From Diplocloster hominis (GTDB lineage Bacteria; Bacillota; Clostridia; Lachnospirales; Lachnospiraceae): DNA of 64,000 nt. The stretch covers positions 40,527-104,526 of the forward strand of contig NZ_JAWDIY010000020.1 of the NCBI RefSeq assembly GCF_032380655.1. The letters run 5' to 3'. A program made the translations under genes and the position numbers. Shown piece by piece: positions 33,963 through 42,482 of the stretch. Within the stretch, counting starts at the first letter, position 1. Each line of letters starts with the position of its first letter. Under the pieces are notes generated by a model that saw nothing but the letters and a program-made list of their open reading frames with translations, had not been told where the DNA came from and made no database searches.

Positions 33963-35039
33963 CTACTCGATGATCATAGTGCCCAGACTTTTTTTAGCTG
34001 ATTTCAAGGTGGATTCACGGATCACCACTTCCGTCTGTATCGGTAAGACTTCTCCTTTCACCGATTCTTCCTTTGGATTCCGGATGCGTTCCAGCAAAAG
34101 TTCAGCCGCAGCCCTGCCATATTCATATTTCGGCATACTGATAGTGGAAATCGCGGGGGATGACACCGCAGACAAGGCGACACAGTCATTTCCGATCAAA
34201 GCGATATCCTCAGGAATCCGAATCCCCGCTTCCTTGCAGGCATAGAGCGCTCCCACTGCCATCTGGTCATTGGAAGCGAATACAGCGTCGATCTCTTTTC
34301 GCTTCATCAGCAGTTCCTTCATGCAGCGATACCCTTCCAGCACCTCGAAGCGCCCGCAGATGATCAGTTCTTCATCGACGGCCAGTCCCTCCTGCTGCAG
34401 CGCCCGTTTATAACCGTTCATCCGCTGACAGGCCATGGGGGAATTCTCCGGCACCGATATATAGGCAATGTGCTTTCTGCCGATTTCCGTCAGATGCATA
34501 ACCGCCTGGTAAGCCAGCTCATCGTGATCCACCACGACGCTGTCCACATACGGATTCAGGCACGGGACTTCCAGCTGTACCACAGGGATATTGATATCCT
34601 TCTTCTTAAGCCTGCTCAGAGATTTCAGATACCCTTCTGTTTTCTTATCCGCACGGGATACGGAAGGAACCAGGATAATGCCGTCGATCCATTGATGAAC
34701 CAGCGTTTTTACCATCTTCATCTCTTCCTCCACACTGTCCTCGCTTTCCAGTACGTGGACACTGTAGCTGTTTTCCTTGCAGACGTCGCTGACCCCTTTT
34801 ATCAAATCAATGTAAAAGTTACGTTTTAAAGAAGTAACGATCAGCGCGATCGTATCGGTCTTGGCATTTTTCAGTGTACGGGCAATGGGGTTCGTCGTAT
34901 ACCCGATCTGATGTGCCGCGTCCAGCACCCGTTCCTTCAGTTCATCGCTGACTCCGGCCGAATTATTTAGTACCCTTGAAACTGTCGCGATTCCGACATT
35001 AGCCAGTCTGGCCACATCTTTGATTCCTACTTCACTCAT
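33963..35039 (-). CDS. LacI-family transcriptional regulator
   Basis: Regulator of 358 residues. The LacI DNA-binding domain is at residues 3-50 (GIKDVARLANVGIATVSRVLNN, with the hinge region YTTNPIARTLKNAKT). The periplasmic-binding-protein-like sensor follows (IALIVTSLKRNFYIDLIKG and DAVFASNDQMAVGALYACKEAGIRIPEDIALIGND). It lies between the Liv/ATC-hydrolase genes and the AKR/UPF0597 genes. Palindromes of LacI type lie at the liv promoter (41118-41134), so it is the natural candidate repressor of that operon. A TATAAT at 35151-35156 (minus) with a poor -35 may be its own promoter. Confidence 0.9.
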   Translation of the reverse strand: MSEVGIKDVARLANVGIATVSRVLNNSAGVSDELKERVLDAAHQIGYTTNPIARTLKNAKTDTIALIVTSLKRNFYIDLIKGVSDVCKENSYSVHVLESEDSVEEEMKMVKTLVHQWIDGIILVPSVSRADKKTEGYLKSLSRLKKKDINIPVVQLEVPCLNPYVDSVVVDHDELAYQAVMHLTEIGRKHIAYISVPENSPMACQRMNGYKRALQQEGLAVDEELIICGRFEVLEGYRCMKELLMKRKEIDAVFASNDQMAVGALYACKEAGIRIPEDIALIGNDCVALSAVSSPAISTISMPKYEYGRAAAELLLERIRNPKEESVKGEVLPIQTEVVIRESTLKSAKKSLGTMIIE

Positions 35040-35206
35040 TTGTATGTACTCCCTATTTCCATCATTTTCCCCAATCTCTCCTTAAGATCCGTTATCCTCA
35101 TCAATTCTAAGACAGCCATTCTTCTCCCAAGATTTTGGCCCGATTATACTATTATAGCATATTCTTCTGTTTGGGAATAGCGGTGCACATATTTCTTCCA
35201 TCCGCT

Positions 35207-35234
35207 CTGCGAAAGGAGTTAACCCCTTTCGCAG
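35207..35234 (-). terminator. hairpin after the ATC hydrolase gene
   Basis: CTGCGAAAGG (35207-35216) pairs perfectly with CCTTTCGCAG (35225-35234). There is no T run, so it may be a processing or partial-termination hairpin that separates the liv operon from the LacI gene. Confidence 0.5.
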
Positions 35235-35252
35235 CCGCTTCAGATGATAAAT

Positions 35253-35792
35253 TTAGACAATCGTTTTTTCTTTTAACTTCTCAATCCGGAAATCGCAGTA
35301 TTCACAGCCTTTTTTCGCGCTGGTGCACAGCCAGTTTCCCTGTAAATCTAACGCATTGGCATGGCCGTAGTCGCCGTAGCTTGCGATATCACACAGATAT
35401 TCCACTTCTTCGGGCTCAAGTCCCATGTTTTCCCACCCCTGAACCAGGGCGCATTTGCCTGCCATGCGGACGGTAGCATATTCGTCGGTCTCATCGCAGA
35501 TACAGTTCCCAACTGCCAGAGTGTTGGACACGCCATTGCAGGATACCAGAAATTCAGCCATACCTTTGGGATTGCCGTCGCTGCCGGCTCCGCAGCCGGA
35601 TGCCGCTTTGTGCTCGCCGTACGCGTATAACGCTTTTTTGGCATACAGGTCAAAAAGCTCTCTGGGCATTACTTTGTAGAAAAATCCCAGATATCTGGCC
35701 CTGTCTTCCAGGGCGGATTCGATCATCTGACGCACTTCTTCGTATGTATAGTTATCCTTTTTGTTGTACTGTACCTTTTCTTCGTTTGTCAT
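35253..35792 (-). CDS. L-2-amino-thiazoline-4-carboxylate hydrolase-like protein
   Basis: Protein of 179 residues matching the ATC hydrolase family. Helical N-terminal half (RQMIESALEDRARYLGFFYKVMPRELFDLYAKKALYAYG), then conserved AVGNCICDETDEYATVRMAGKCALVQGWENMG and YLCDIASYGDYGHANAL, and the cysteine pair near the end (GCEYCDFRIEKL). The named activity opens the thiazoline ring of L-ATC on the way to L-cysteine; many family members probably use other substrates. It is last in the liv transporter operon. Together with the cysteine-desulfidase-like UPF0597 gene it suggests that a cysteine-related compound is imported and degraded. Confidence 0.82.
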   Translation of the reverse strand: MTNEEKVQYNKKDNYTYEEVRQMIESALEDRARYLGFFYKVMPRELFDLYAKKALYAYGEHKAASGCGAGSDGNPKGMAEFLVSCNGVSNTLAVGNCICDETDEYATVRMAGKCALVQGWENMGLEPEEVEYLCDIASYGDYGHANALDLQGNWLCTSAKKGCEYCDFRIEKLKEKTIV

Positions 35793-35879
35793 GGTTTATT
35801 CTCCTCTTTTCATTAATTTTGCCTGTTTTTCAAGGCATACAGGTATACATTTATATGCAAATCCGTGATACTGCCGCTG

Positions 35880-36599
35880 TTATGCGGAGCCCAGATAAGC
35901 TTTCCGTACATCATCATTGGTCTGCAGTGCTTTCGCGGAGTCGCTTAAGGTCACCCTTCCGGTTTCCAGCACATAACCTCTGTCCGCGATCTGCAGGGCC
36001 ATATTGGCGTTCTGTTCGATCAGCAGGATCGTCACGCCGGTTTTATTTATCTTTAATATCAATTCAAAAATCATTTCCACCAGATTCGGCGCCAGTCCCA
36101 TGGACGGCTCATCTAACAGAAGCAGTTTCGGCTTACTCATCAATGCCCTGCCGATGGCCAGCATCTGCTGTTCTCCGCCTGAAAGGGTGCCGGCGGACTG
36201 TTTTCTTCTTTCCTTGAGCCTGGGGAACAGATCAAATACCTCTTCATAGGAAGCGGCGATCTCTTTTTTATTTTTACGGGTGAAAGCCCCGATCTGGAGG
36301 TTATCCTGAACGCTCAAACCGCCGAATACTTCACGGCCTTCCGGGGATACCCCAATGCCCATACGGGTAATGCTGCAGGATTTCGTCTTCGTTATATCCT
36401 GACCGCTGAAGATAATACTGCCGCTGGACGCGGGGGCCGTGCCGGTAATACTGCTGACCGTAGTGCTCTTGCCGGCACCATTACTGCCGATCAGCGTTAC
36501 GATCTCGCCTTCCAGCACTTCCAGGCTGACGCCTTTGAGCGCGTGGATACTTCCGTAATACGTATGTATGTCATGAATCTCAAGCATCTTGTTCGGCAT
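35880..36599 (-). CDS. livF: branched-chain amino-acid-type ABC transporter ATPase LivF
   Basis: ATPase of 239 residues. Walker A GSNGAGKST, signature TLSGGEQQMLAIGRALM, Walker B KLLLLDEPSMGLAP, and the short C-terminus typical of LivF. Its start overlaps the end of livG by 20 bp, so the two ATPases are made in step and form the heterodimer that powers LivHM. Despite the family name the cargo can be other amino acids, amides or urea. Confidence 0.92.
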   Translation of the reverse strand: MPNKMLEIHDIHTYYGSIHALKGVSLEVLEGEIVTLIGSNGAGKSTTVSSITGTAPASSGSIIFSGQDITKTKSCSITRMGIGVSPEGREVFGGLSVQDNLQIGAFTRKNKKEIAASYEEVFDLFPRLKERRKQSAGTLSGGEQQMLAIGRALMSKPKLLLLDEPSMGLAPNLVEMIFELILKINKTGVTILLIEQNANMALQIADRGYVLETGRVTLSDSAKALQTNDDVRKAYLGSA

Positions 36600-37371
36600 C
36601 TTTTTCTACACCTCCACTCCCGAGATAAGCGCGGATTACCTGCTCATCCCTTGCGATTTCTGCGGGAAGCCCTTCTGCGATCTTTCTGCCGTGGTCGATT
36701 ACATAGATCCGGTCGGATATGTTCATGACCACGCTCATATCATGTTCGATCAGCAGTATGGTATGCCCGTTCCGGCGGAGTTTCAGAATAAAATTCATCA
36801 GCTCCTCGGATTCCTGAGGATTCATGCCCGCAGCCGGTTCATCCAGGATGATCAGCTTCGCGTTGGTGGCAATCGCCCGGGCGATCTCCAGTTTCCTCTG
36901 CATTCCGTAGGGAAGATTCTTCGCGTAGTTGTTGATCTGGTCTCCCAGCTCCAGGGACTCTAACAGATCAATGGCTTTCCGGGCCGCTTCTTTTTCCGCA
37001 TTCCGGAATCTCTTCGTTCGGAAAAGCAGGTCTATGAAATTATAATTAATGTTAATATGGTCGCCCACCAGAACATTCTCAATCACCCGCATGGTTGGGA
37101 ACAGACGGATATTCTGGAAGGTACGGGCCATTCCGGCCTTGACGATCTCCCGGGGGGCCTTGTTCTGAATCTCTTTTTCTTCGAATTCGACGGTACCCTT
37201 GTTTACTTTATAGACACCGGTCAGCATGTTAAAAATCGTGGTCTTACCGGCGCCGTTAGGGCCTATGATACTGACAATCTCACCTTTGTTTACTTCAAAG
37301 CTGACGTCCTCAACAGCAATCAGACCGCCGAATACCTTTGTAATCTCATTTACTTTTAACAACGCCATCAT
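36580..37371 (-). CDS. livG: branched-chain amino-acid-type ABC transporter ATPase LivG
   Basis: ATPase of 263 residues. Walker A GPNGAGKTT, the LivG-typical GMARTFQNIRLFPTMRVIENVLVG, signature NLPYGMQRKLEIARAI, Walker B LIILDEPAAGMNPQE, and the C-terminal HAP-like extension RIYVIDHGRKIAEGLPAEI. The start overlaps the livM stop by 4 bp (ATGA). It partners LivF. The LPYGMQRK form of the signature is standard for LivG. Confidence 0.93.
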   Translation of the reverse strand: MMALLKVNEITKVFGGLIAVEDVSFEVNKGEIVSIIGPNGAGKTTIFNMLTGVYKVNKGTVEFEEKEIQNKAPREIVKAGMARTFQNIRLFPTMRVIENVLVGDHININYNFIDLLFRTKRFRNAEKEAARKAIDLLESLELGDQINNYAKNLPYGMQRKLEIARAIATNAKLIILDEPAAGMNPQESEELMNFILKLRRNGHTILLIEHDMSVVMNISDRIYVIDHGRKIAEGLPAEIARDEQVIRAYLGSGGVEKDAEQDA

Positions 37372-38414
37372 CCCACCTGCTTTCCTTTGCTGCCTTCCTT
37401 CCGAACCTGTAGCTGCTTCGGAAGTGTCACTCCCCTAGGAAGCTTATAGGGCTTTTTGCTTAAGCCGCCCATAAGTCCCTGGGGCCGGAAGCGCATCATC
37501 AGGATCAGCAGCAGTCCGTATACTACAAACCGGTAATCCGCCAGCGCACGCAGCACCTCGGGGAACGAGATCAGCAGAATCGAGCCGACGATCATACCCG
37601 GTATGGAACCCAGGCCTCCGAAGATCACGATACACAGAATCGTCATGGAAATATCAAAATTGAAGGAGTTGGCGTCGATATAGCGGTTCATGGACGCGTA
37701 AAACGCTCCGGCCATACCTGCCATAGCACCGGACAGGATAATTGTCTGTACCCGGTATTTGGCTGTATTTACTCCCATCAGTTTCGCGGCCAGCTCATCT
37801 TCCTTGATGGCGATCACCGCGCGTCCGAACTTGGACTTTAACACTGCCAGGCTTACCAGCACTGCTACGGTAACCAGCACCAGCATCAGCCAGTAGAAGC
37901 CGCCGTTGGAGGTGGTGAATTCCCAGCCGAACAGGCTTGGCCGCGGAATATTCCGCACGCCCAGAGGTCCGTTGGTGACACTGTTGAAGTTGAGGATAAT
38001 CATCTCCACTACTTCGCCGAAGGCCAGAGTGATCACGGCCAGATAAGAACCGGAGAGCCGCATCGTGGCGATACCCAGGACCAGCCCGCCGATGGCTCCT
38101 CCGATAATTCCAAAAATAAGCGTGATCCAGAAGGGCCATCCCAATTTTGATCCCAAAAGGCCCGAGAAATATCCGCCCAGACAATAAAGCGCCGCATGTC
38201 CCATAGAAGTCTGTCCCATATAGCCCGCGATCAGGTTCAGGCTCATGGTCAGGATCGCGTAGATTCCGATCAGGCACAGCACTCTTAAAAAATACTGGCT
38301 TTTGAATAAGAACGGAACCAGGATCAGGACCAGATAAAGCGCCGGGATCACTATTTTTTTCTTCGCATCCAGGAAATCCGTAAACTTCGCATAGATTTCA
38401 CCTAGTATTTTCAT
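37368..38414 (-). CDS. livM: branched-chain amino-acid-type ABC transporter permease LivM
   Basis: Permease of 348 residues with about nine hydrophobic segments. The LivM marks are LNLIAGYMGQTSMGHAALYCLGGYFSGLL and the coupling-helix region KSKFGRAVIAIKEDELAAKLMGVNTAKYRVQTIILS. A polar tail follows the last helix. It pairs with LivH. The gene sits 12 bp after livH. Confidence 0.93.
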   Translation of the reverse strand: MKILGEIYAKFTDFLDAKKKIVIPALYLVLILVPFLFKSQYFLRVLCLIGIYAILTMSLNLIAGYMGQTSMGHAALYCLGGYFSGLLGSKLGWPFWITLIFGIIGGAIGGLVLGIATMRLSGSYLAVITLAFGEVVEMIILNFNSVTNGPLGVRNIPRPSLFGWEFTTSNGGFYWLMLVLVTVAVLVSLAVLKSKFGRAVIAIKEDELAAKLMGVNTAKYRVQTIILSGAMAGMAGAFYASMNRYIDANSFNFDISMTILCIVIFGGLGSIPGMIVGSILLISFPEVLRALADYRFVVYGLLLILMMRFRPQGLMGGLSKKPYKLPRGVTLPKQLQVRKEGSKGKQVG

Positions 38415-38426
38415 AGCTTTCCTCCC

Positions 38427-39302
38427 TTAGACTTTATCAATATTATCTTTGCCAAACAGCCCCGACGGGCGGATCAGCAGTACCAGGAACAATACGACAT
38501 ACGCGATGGCGCTTCGAAAGCTTCCGCCCAGGAACGCTACGGCCAGAGCTTCCGCCACACCTACGACGATACCGCCGACCACCGAGCCATAGAGCACTCC
38601 GATTCCTCCCAGAACCGCAGCTGAGAAGCCTTTGAGCCCCGCATCCGTACCCATGGTGCAGTAGACCATCTGATAATAACCGGACACCAGTACGCCGGCT
38701 ACCGCCGCGCACATACCGCTGAGGAAGAAGGTGAAGGTAACGACCTTCTTCACGTCGATTCCCATCAGGTTGGCGGCTTTTGAATTTTCCCTGGATGCCC
38801 TCATGGCCAGCCCGATCTTGGTCTTATTTACAATGACGGTCAGGATGATCAGGAACACCAGCGCGATTAAAAACATCATAATCTGCGCGCTTGTAAGCGT
38901 TACGCCGAATATCTCCACATTTCCGAAGTCGAAAAGCTTGGGAAAGGTTTTTTTCGTACTGTCGAAGCAAATCATTAACATGTTCTGTATTATATAGGAT
39001 ACGCCGATGACTGAGATCAGGCAGGTAATATTGGGCGCGTTTTTCGCCCGCAGCGGTGCCAGGATCACCCGGTCCATCGCCATACCCAGCAAGCCGGTCA
39101 TAAGAATCGAGAATATAAATGCCGCCGGCATTCCCCACTGCATGGCCACCGCGAACAAGGCCATATGCGCTCCGAACGCGAAGATCGATCCGTGTGCCAT
39201 ATTCAAAAGTCTGAGGATACCGAATACCAGGGAATAACCAACCGCGATCAGCGCATATACCATCCCCAGCATAACACCGTTTAAAATCTGTTCGAGTAGC
39301 AA
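38427..39302 (-). CDS. livH: branched-chain amino-acid-type ABC transporter permease LivH
   Basis: Permease of 291 residues with eight hydrophobic segments. It opens with QILNGVMLGMVYALIAVGYSLVFGILRLLNMAHGSIFAFGAH, the LivH hallmark, and shows the coupling region TKIGLAMRASRENSKAANLMGIDVKKV. It follows livJ by 82 bp, with a GC-rich hairpin between them that may raise the binding protein's share of the transcript. Confidence 0.93.
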   Translation of the reverse strand: MLLEQILNGVMLGMVYALIAVGYSLVFGILRLLNMAHGSIFAFGAHMALFAVAMQWGMPAAFIFSILMTGLLGMAMDRVILAPLRAKNAPNITCLISVIGVSYIIQNMLMICFDSTKKTFPKLFDFGNVEIFGVTLTSAQIMMFLIALVFLIILTVIVNKTKIGLAMRASRENSKAANLMGIDVKKVVTFTFFLSGMCAAVAGVLVSGYYQMVYCTMGTDAGLKGFSAAVLGGIGVLYGSVVGGIVVGVAEALAVAFLGGSFRSAIAYVVLFLVLLIRPSGLFGKDNIDKV

Positions 39303-39334
39303 GCTGCCACCTCCATATCTTACTTATTCCCTGC

Positions 39335-39364
39335 CCGGCGGCGGTTGCAGCGGCACACCGCCGG
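39335..39364 (-). other. intercistronic hairpin between livJ and livH
   Basis: CCGGCGG (39335-39341) pairs with CCGCCGG (39358-39364), and the flanking bases extend the pairing. No T run follows. Such hairpins after a binding-protein gene stabilise the upstream message or cause partial termination. Confidence 0.55.
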
Positions 39365-39384
39365 ACAGCTGCTGTCATACCGGG

Positions 39385-40629
39385 TTATTTGATATTTTCT
39401 GCTTCCCAGTCTGCCTGGCTCTTCAGGACGCCCGGGATTTCCACGTATTTTCCGTCTTTGATCTCCAGAAGGACCTGTTCTTTCAGGCAGTTTCCTTCCT
39501 CATCGAAAGTGATCTTTCCGGTTACGCCCTGGAAATCCGTGTTGGGGAGATTTTTCACAATATCTGCTCTTTCCGCTGAGTTTCCTGCTTCAATGGCGTA
39601 CAGGATCGCATTGGCAGCGTCATATACCTGCGCCGCGAAGGTGCTGGGGTTGGAACCGTAAGCTTCGGTATATTTCTTGGCAAAGGACTGGATGGCGGGA
39701 TCATCGCTCTCATAGAAGAAGCTGGTTCCCAATACAACGCCGTTGGCATCTTTGCCGGCCAGTTCGATGAATTCCTGGGAGAAACAGGCTGCGGACATTA
39801 CGAATTTTACGTCCTTATCTTTTTCTCTGTACTGCTGGATGAACGGCGCGGTCGCGGAGTAAGGGCCGGAGGAATAGATGGCTTCCACGCCAGCCTGCTG
39901 GAACTTAGCTACGGTGGCGGTAAAGTCTACGGTTCCGTCTTCATAAAGCTCTGCCAACACCAGTTCCCCGCTGTACTGATCGCCGTAGCGCTCTAACATG
40001 TCCTGGATGGCGGTGGTAACGGCTACACCTGCGTCGTTGTTGGGGTTAATGGTACCGATCTTCTTCACGCCCAGATAGTCCATGATCTGAAGCATGGTGT
40101 TGGCGTCTGTGGTGTAGATGGCATTGTTACGGAAGATGCAGTCGCCGACTTTCGCGAAATCCATGTGGGCTGCGGAACCGTTGATTAATGCGATTCCCGC
40201 TTCCTGGTAAACCTCTCCGGCCGTCATGCCGACACCGCTTGAGAAATGTCCGAGTACCGCGCTGATGGAGCTGTCACCTACGATCTTTTCCGCTATGGAG
40301 GCCGCCTGCTCGCTGGAGTTAGCATCGTCAAAGTCTACCAGTTTGATCTTTCTGCCGATGACTCCGCCTTTTTCATTCCATTCGTCAACCGCGATCTGCG
40401 CGGCGGTTTTCATGCTCTTACCGTACTCCGCGTTGTCTCCGGTCTGGGGGCCTACGAAAGCCAGGGTGATGTCTTCACCGCTGTTGTCCGCGGCCTGGGT
40501 GGTTTCTGCATCTTTACTGCTGCTGCCGGCTTCCGCCTGGGCGCTTTCTGCTTTTTTGTCACCGCAGCCTGTTAATATGGAGGCAGCCATGACCAGGGTA
40601 AGTAATAGGCACATACTCTTCTTTTTCAT
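39385..40629 (-). CDS. livJ: LivJ-type substrate-binding lipoprotein
   Basis: Extracytoplasmic binding protein of 414 residues. The lipoprotein signal is KKKSMCLLLTLVMAASILTGC with the lipidated Cys22. An acidic, Ala/Ser-rich linker follows. The periplasmic-binding fold begins at about residue 53 (ITLAFVGPQTGDNAEYGKSMKTAA), with SAVLGHFSSGVGMTAGEVYQEAGIALINGSAAH contributing the usual ligand-carboxylate contacts. It delivers substrate to LivHMGF. It is first in its operon and should be the most abundant product. The promoter lies about 480 bp upstream, so the transcript has a long leader with 22-bp tandem repeats. Confidence 0.92.
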   Translation of the reverse strand: MKKKSMCLLLTLVMAASILTGCGDKKAESAQAEAGSSSKDAETTQAADNSGEDITLAFVGPQTGDNAEYGKSMKTAAQIAVDEWNEKGGVIGRKIKLVDFDDANSSEQAASIAEKIVGDSSISAVLGHFSSGVGMTAGEVYQEAGIALINGSAAHMDFAKVGDCIFRNNAIYTTDANTMLQIMDYLGVKKIGTINPNNDAGVAVTTAIQDMLERYGDQYSGELVLAELYEDGTVDFTATVAKFQQAGVEAIYSSGPYSATAPFIQQYREKDKDVKFVMSAACFSQEFIELAGKDANGVVLGTSFFYESDDPAIQSFAKKYTEAYGSNPSTFAAQVYDAANAILYAIEAGNSAERADIVKNLPNTDFQGVTGKITFDEEGNCLKEQVLLEIKDGKYVEIPGVLKSQADWEAENIK

Positions 40630-40686
40630 CGTTTGTTCTCCTTCTCCTGAAATGGGGTTTCGTGGTTTGAATTTTGGTTGTCTCTT

Positions 40687-40772
40687 GGTGAGTTGCTTAG
40701 TTCTTTTTAGTTTGTTGCTTAGTTCTTTTTGGTGTGTTGCTTAGTTTTTTTCTTGGCTGTTATTTAGTTTTC
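40687..40772. repeat. 22-bp tandem repeat in the livJ leader
   Basis: Units begin at 40687, 40709, 40731 and 40752 (core GTTGCTTAGTTCTTTTT), the last two diverged or shortened by a base. It lies 58 bp upstream of the livJ start, downstream of the predicted transcription start. Confidence 0.75.
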
Positions 40773-40906
40773 GTAGAAATTAGTACTTGGCGGCTGATTA
40801 CAGGCCATTTATGTGTGATGTATGAAAAATAGTCTGCGGAAGTTTTCGTACGCTGCTATTTTCCATTAAGCTTCGGCTATGTGATATTCGGCGGTAGGTT
40901 TTGCTC

Positions 40907-40918
40907 GGAAACGTTTTC
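40907..40918. promoter_or_regulatory. LacI-type operator (downstream site)
   Basis: GGAAACGTTTTC, centred on CG, is the exact reverse complement of the site at 41248-41259. It would lie in the transcribed leader of livJ. Confidence 0.5.
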
Positions 40919-41105
40919 AGCAGTGGGCAAAAAAATTTAGATATTAGCCTTATTTTTTTGGTATAAAGCCTTAGCAAAATATTTTTTTATACTTTTACAA
41001 CACTTTTTTACTCTGTTATACAGAAAACTGTCCATTATTTCTACCTGATACGGCTTATTTGCCGTGTTTTTCCGGAAATACATAGCTCTTTCGCTGATGT
41101 TGTTA

Positions 41106-41134
41106 TTATATAATTATTGAAAACGATTGTCAAT
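41106..41134 (-). promoter_or_regulatory. liv operon promoter with embedded LacI-type operator
   Basis: On the minus strand a consensus TTGACA (41129-41134), a 17-bp spacer and TATAAT (41106-41111). The near-palindrome TTGAAAACGATTGTCAA (41118-41134, plus strand) covers the -35 and most of the spacer, so a bound LacI-family protein would shut the promoter. CcpA is an alternative ligand, as the site resembles a cre element. Confidence 0.72.
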
Positions 41135-41247
41135 ATACATATATGATTTAATTGCCATTTCTTGCATTTTTAACGAATTTATTGTACTATTTTTGTACAT
41201 TATGCTTATATTTTTTTGTTTTTGCTTGGATTTGACTTTGTTTTTAA

Positions 41248-41259
41248 GAAAACGTTTCC
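41248..41259. promoter_or_regulatory. LacI-type operator (upstream site)
   Basis: GAAAACGTTTCC, centred 128 bp from the promoter operator's centre. With the site at 40907 it gives three co-oriented candidates for repression by DNA looping. Confidence 0.5.
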
Positions 41260-41637
41260 CATTTTTGAAATTAATATAATTTGTTTCTTACTTATTAAGA
41301 ACAGCCGTCACTCTTTATACTTTCATTATAATTAAGAAATGGGTATCAAAAGGTATATTTTTGAAAAATATTGAAATATCGCTCAAGAAAATGTACGCAA
41401 ATTGGCATTTCAAGCCCTTAACGCTTGGGAATGTTTAAAGTACACTATCGTATTTTGCAAGCATATCTTTTGTCACCCAACCTATTTAAAAAACATTATA
41501 ACTAATAACAAGCAGGAGATTTTTAAAAATCCAAACTTATGAGATAGTTTATCAGATAGTTCTTTAGATTATATAGCAGAAAGCCCTTTAGACAACTCAT
41601 CAGTTAACACATATAGCAGCTCATCCGATATAGCTGG

Positions 41638-41751
41638 GGTTCCTTCTAAGAGTTGGGTATAGCCTGATAACCGGAATGCCCGCATACTTATACATTAAGC
41701 CGGTTGCGGACATTCCAATTACTAGGCTATACCAAACTCTCAGAAAGAACC
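41638..41751. mobile_element. MITE copy 2 (114 bp) with 8-bp target duplication
   Basis: The same 114-bp element as at 21962-22075, in inverted orientation: its 26-bp centre is the exact reverse complement of that in copy 1. Perfect 8-bp direct repeats ATAGCTGG flank it (41630-41637 and 41752-41759). The terminal GGTTCTTTC-like ends and 8-bp duplication recall ISL3-type elements, which is inference. It landed 12 bp after the small broken gene at 41764. Confidence 0.92.
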
Positions 41752-41763
41752 ATAGCTGGCCTA

Positions 41764-41944
41764 TTAAACTTTGATATCTGCGGAGACAGCTTGATGTCCC
41801 CCAATATTAAAAAAGCCGTAACAGTTATCCGATTCGTCAAAAATCATGTTCCAGAACATTGAGTTTGGCGGCTGCTTCAGCCTCGTCGAAATATGCTTTA
41901 TATGAAGTTCCTTTTCCTACGTAAAATATTATAAAATCCACCAT
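41764..41944 (-). pseudogene. small frameshifted gene, unknown function
   Basis: Two overlapping short frames follow the C-GCAxxG-C-C gene on the minus strand. The first (41837-41944) reads MVDFIIFYVGKGTSYKAYFD and stops after 35 codons. The second (to 41764) continues as FDESDNCYGFFNIGGHQAV. Joined by a one-base shift near 41845 they give one protein of about 60 residues. No good ribosome binding site is seen. I recognise no family. Confidence 0.35.
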
Positions 41945-41945
41945 T

Positions 41946-42422
41946 TTATTTTATCGTATTAATATAGGTGTACGTAAATGCGATAGCTCTGCAGGTTAGG
42001 TCTTCGCATAAATGCGGCGGATCTGTTTCAGTAAAACCTCCCGGTCGCAGTTCGGAACAGCGCAGAGAACCAAAATGTGCTATGAACTCATCTGCATAGC
42101 GATAGCATAAGCTGATAATTTCTTCTTCCGTTTTCGAATGGGCTGTAAGATAAATACCCAGAAACATCAGGCCGCCTTCAACCAGACCGCATTGCGCCCG
42201 ATATCCGCCGGCGCCGTGCAGGCCGATGGCGGACTGGAGAGTCTGCGGATGGACCTTTATATTGTAAAGGTCGGATAGGACCAGAAGTGTTGTCCTAGCA
42301 CAGTTGATGTTTAAATCCCAATAATGGTGGTGAACTTGGCTGCGGACTATTTCATGAATGCTATGATAGTCCGTAGTATGGTTATTTGGGGTGGTGACTT
42401 CCGTTTTCATTTTTTCCTCCAT
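41946..42422 (-). CDS. C-GCAxxG-C-C family redox protein
   Basis: Protein of 158 residues of the C_GCAxxG_C_C family. The cysteine pattern is NINCARTTLL near residue 42, HGAGGYRAQCGLVEGGLMFLG near 70-90, LRCSELRP near 120, and LCEDLTCRAIAFTY near 140. In relatives the cysteines bind a metal, heme or FeS centre. The usual GCAxxG appears here as RAQCGLVEG. Role unknown; many lie near oxidoreductases. It is followed by a small broken gene and the MITE. Confidence 0.8.
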   Translation of the reverse strand: MEEKMKTEVTTPNNHTTDYHSIHEIVRSQVHHHYWDLNINCARTTLLVLSDLYNIKVHPQTLQSAIGLHGAGGYRAQCGLVEGGLMFLGIYLTAHSKTEEEIISLCYRYADEFIAHFGSLRCSELRPGGFTETDPPHLCEDLTCRAIAFTYTYINTIK

Positions 42423-42482
42423 GGGGCGTTTCCACGCACATATCGTTTTGGGTGAACATCTTTTTGTTCAGCCTTCTCCTCA

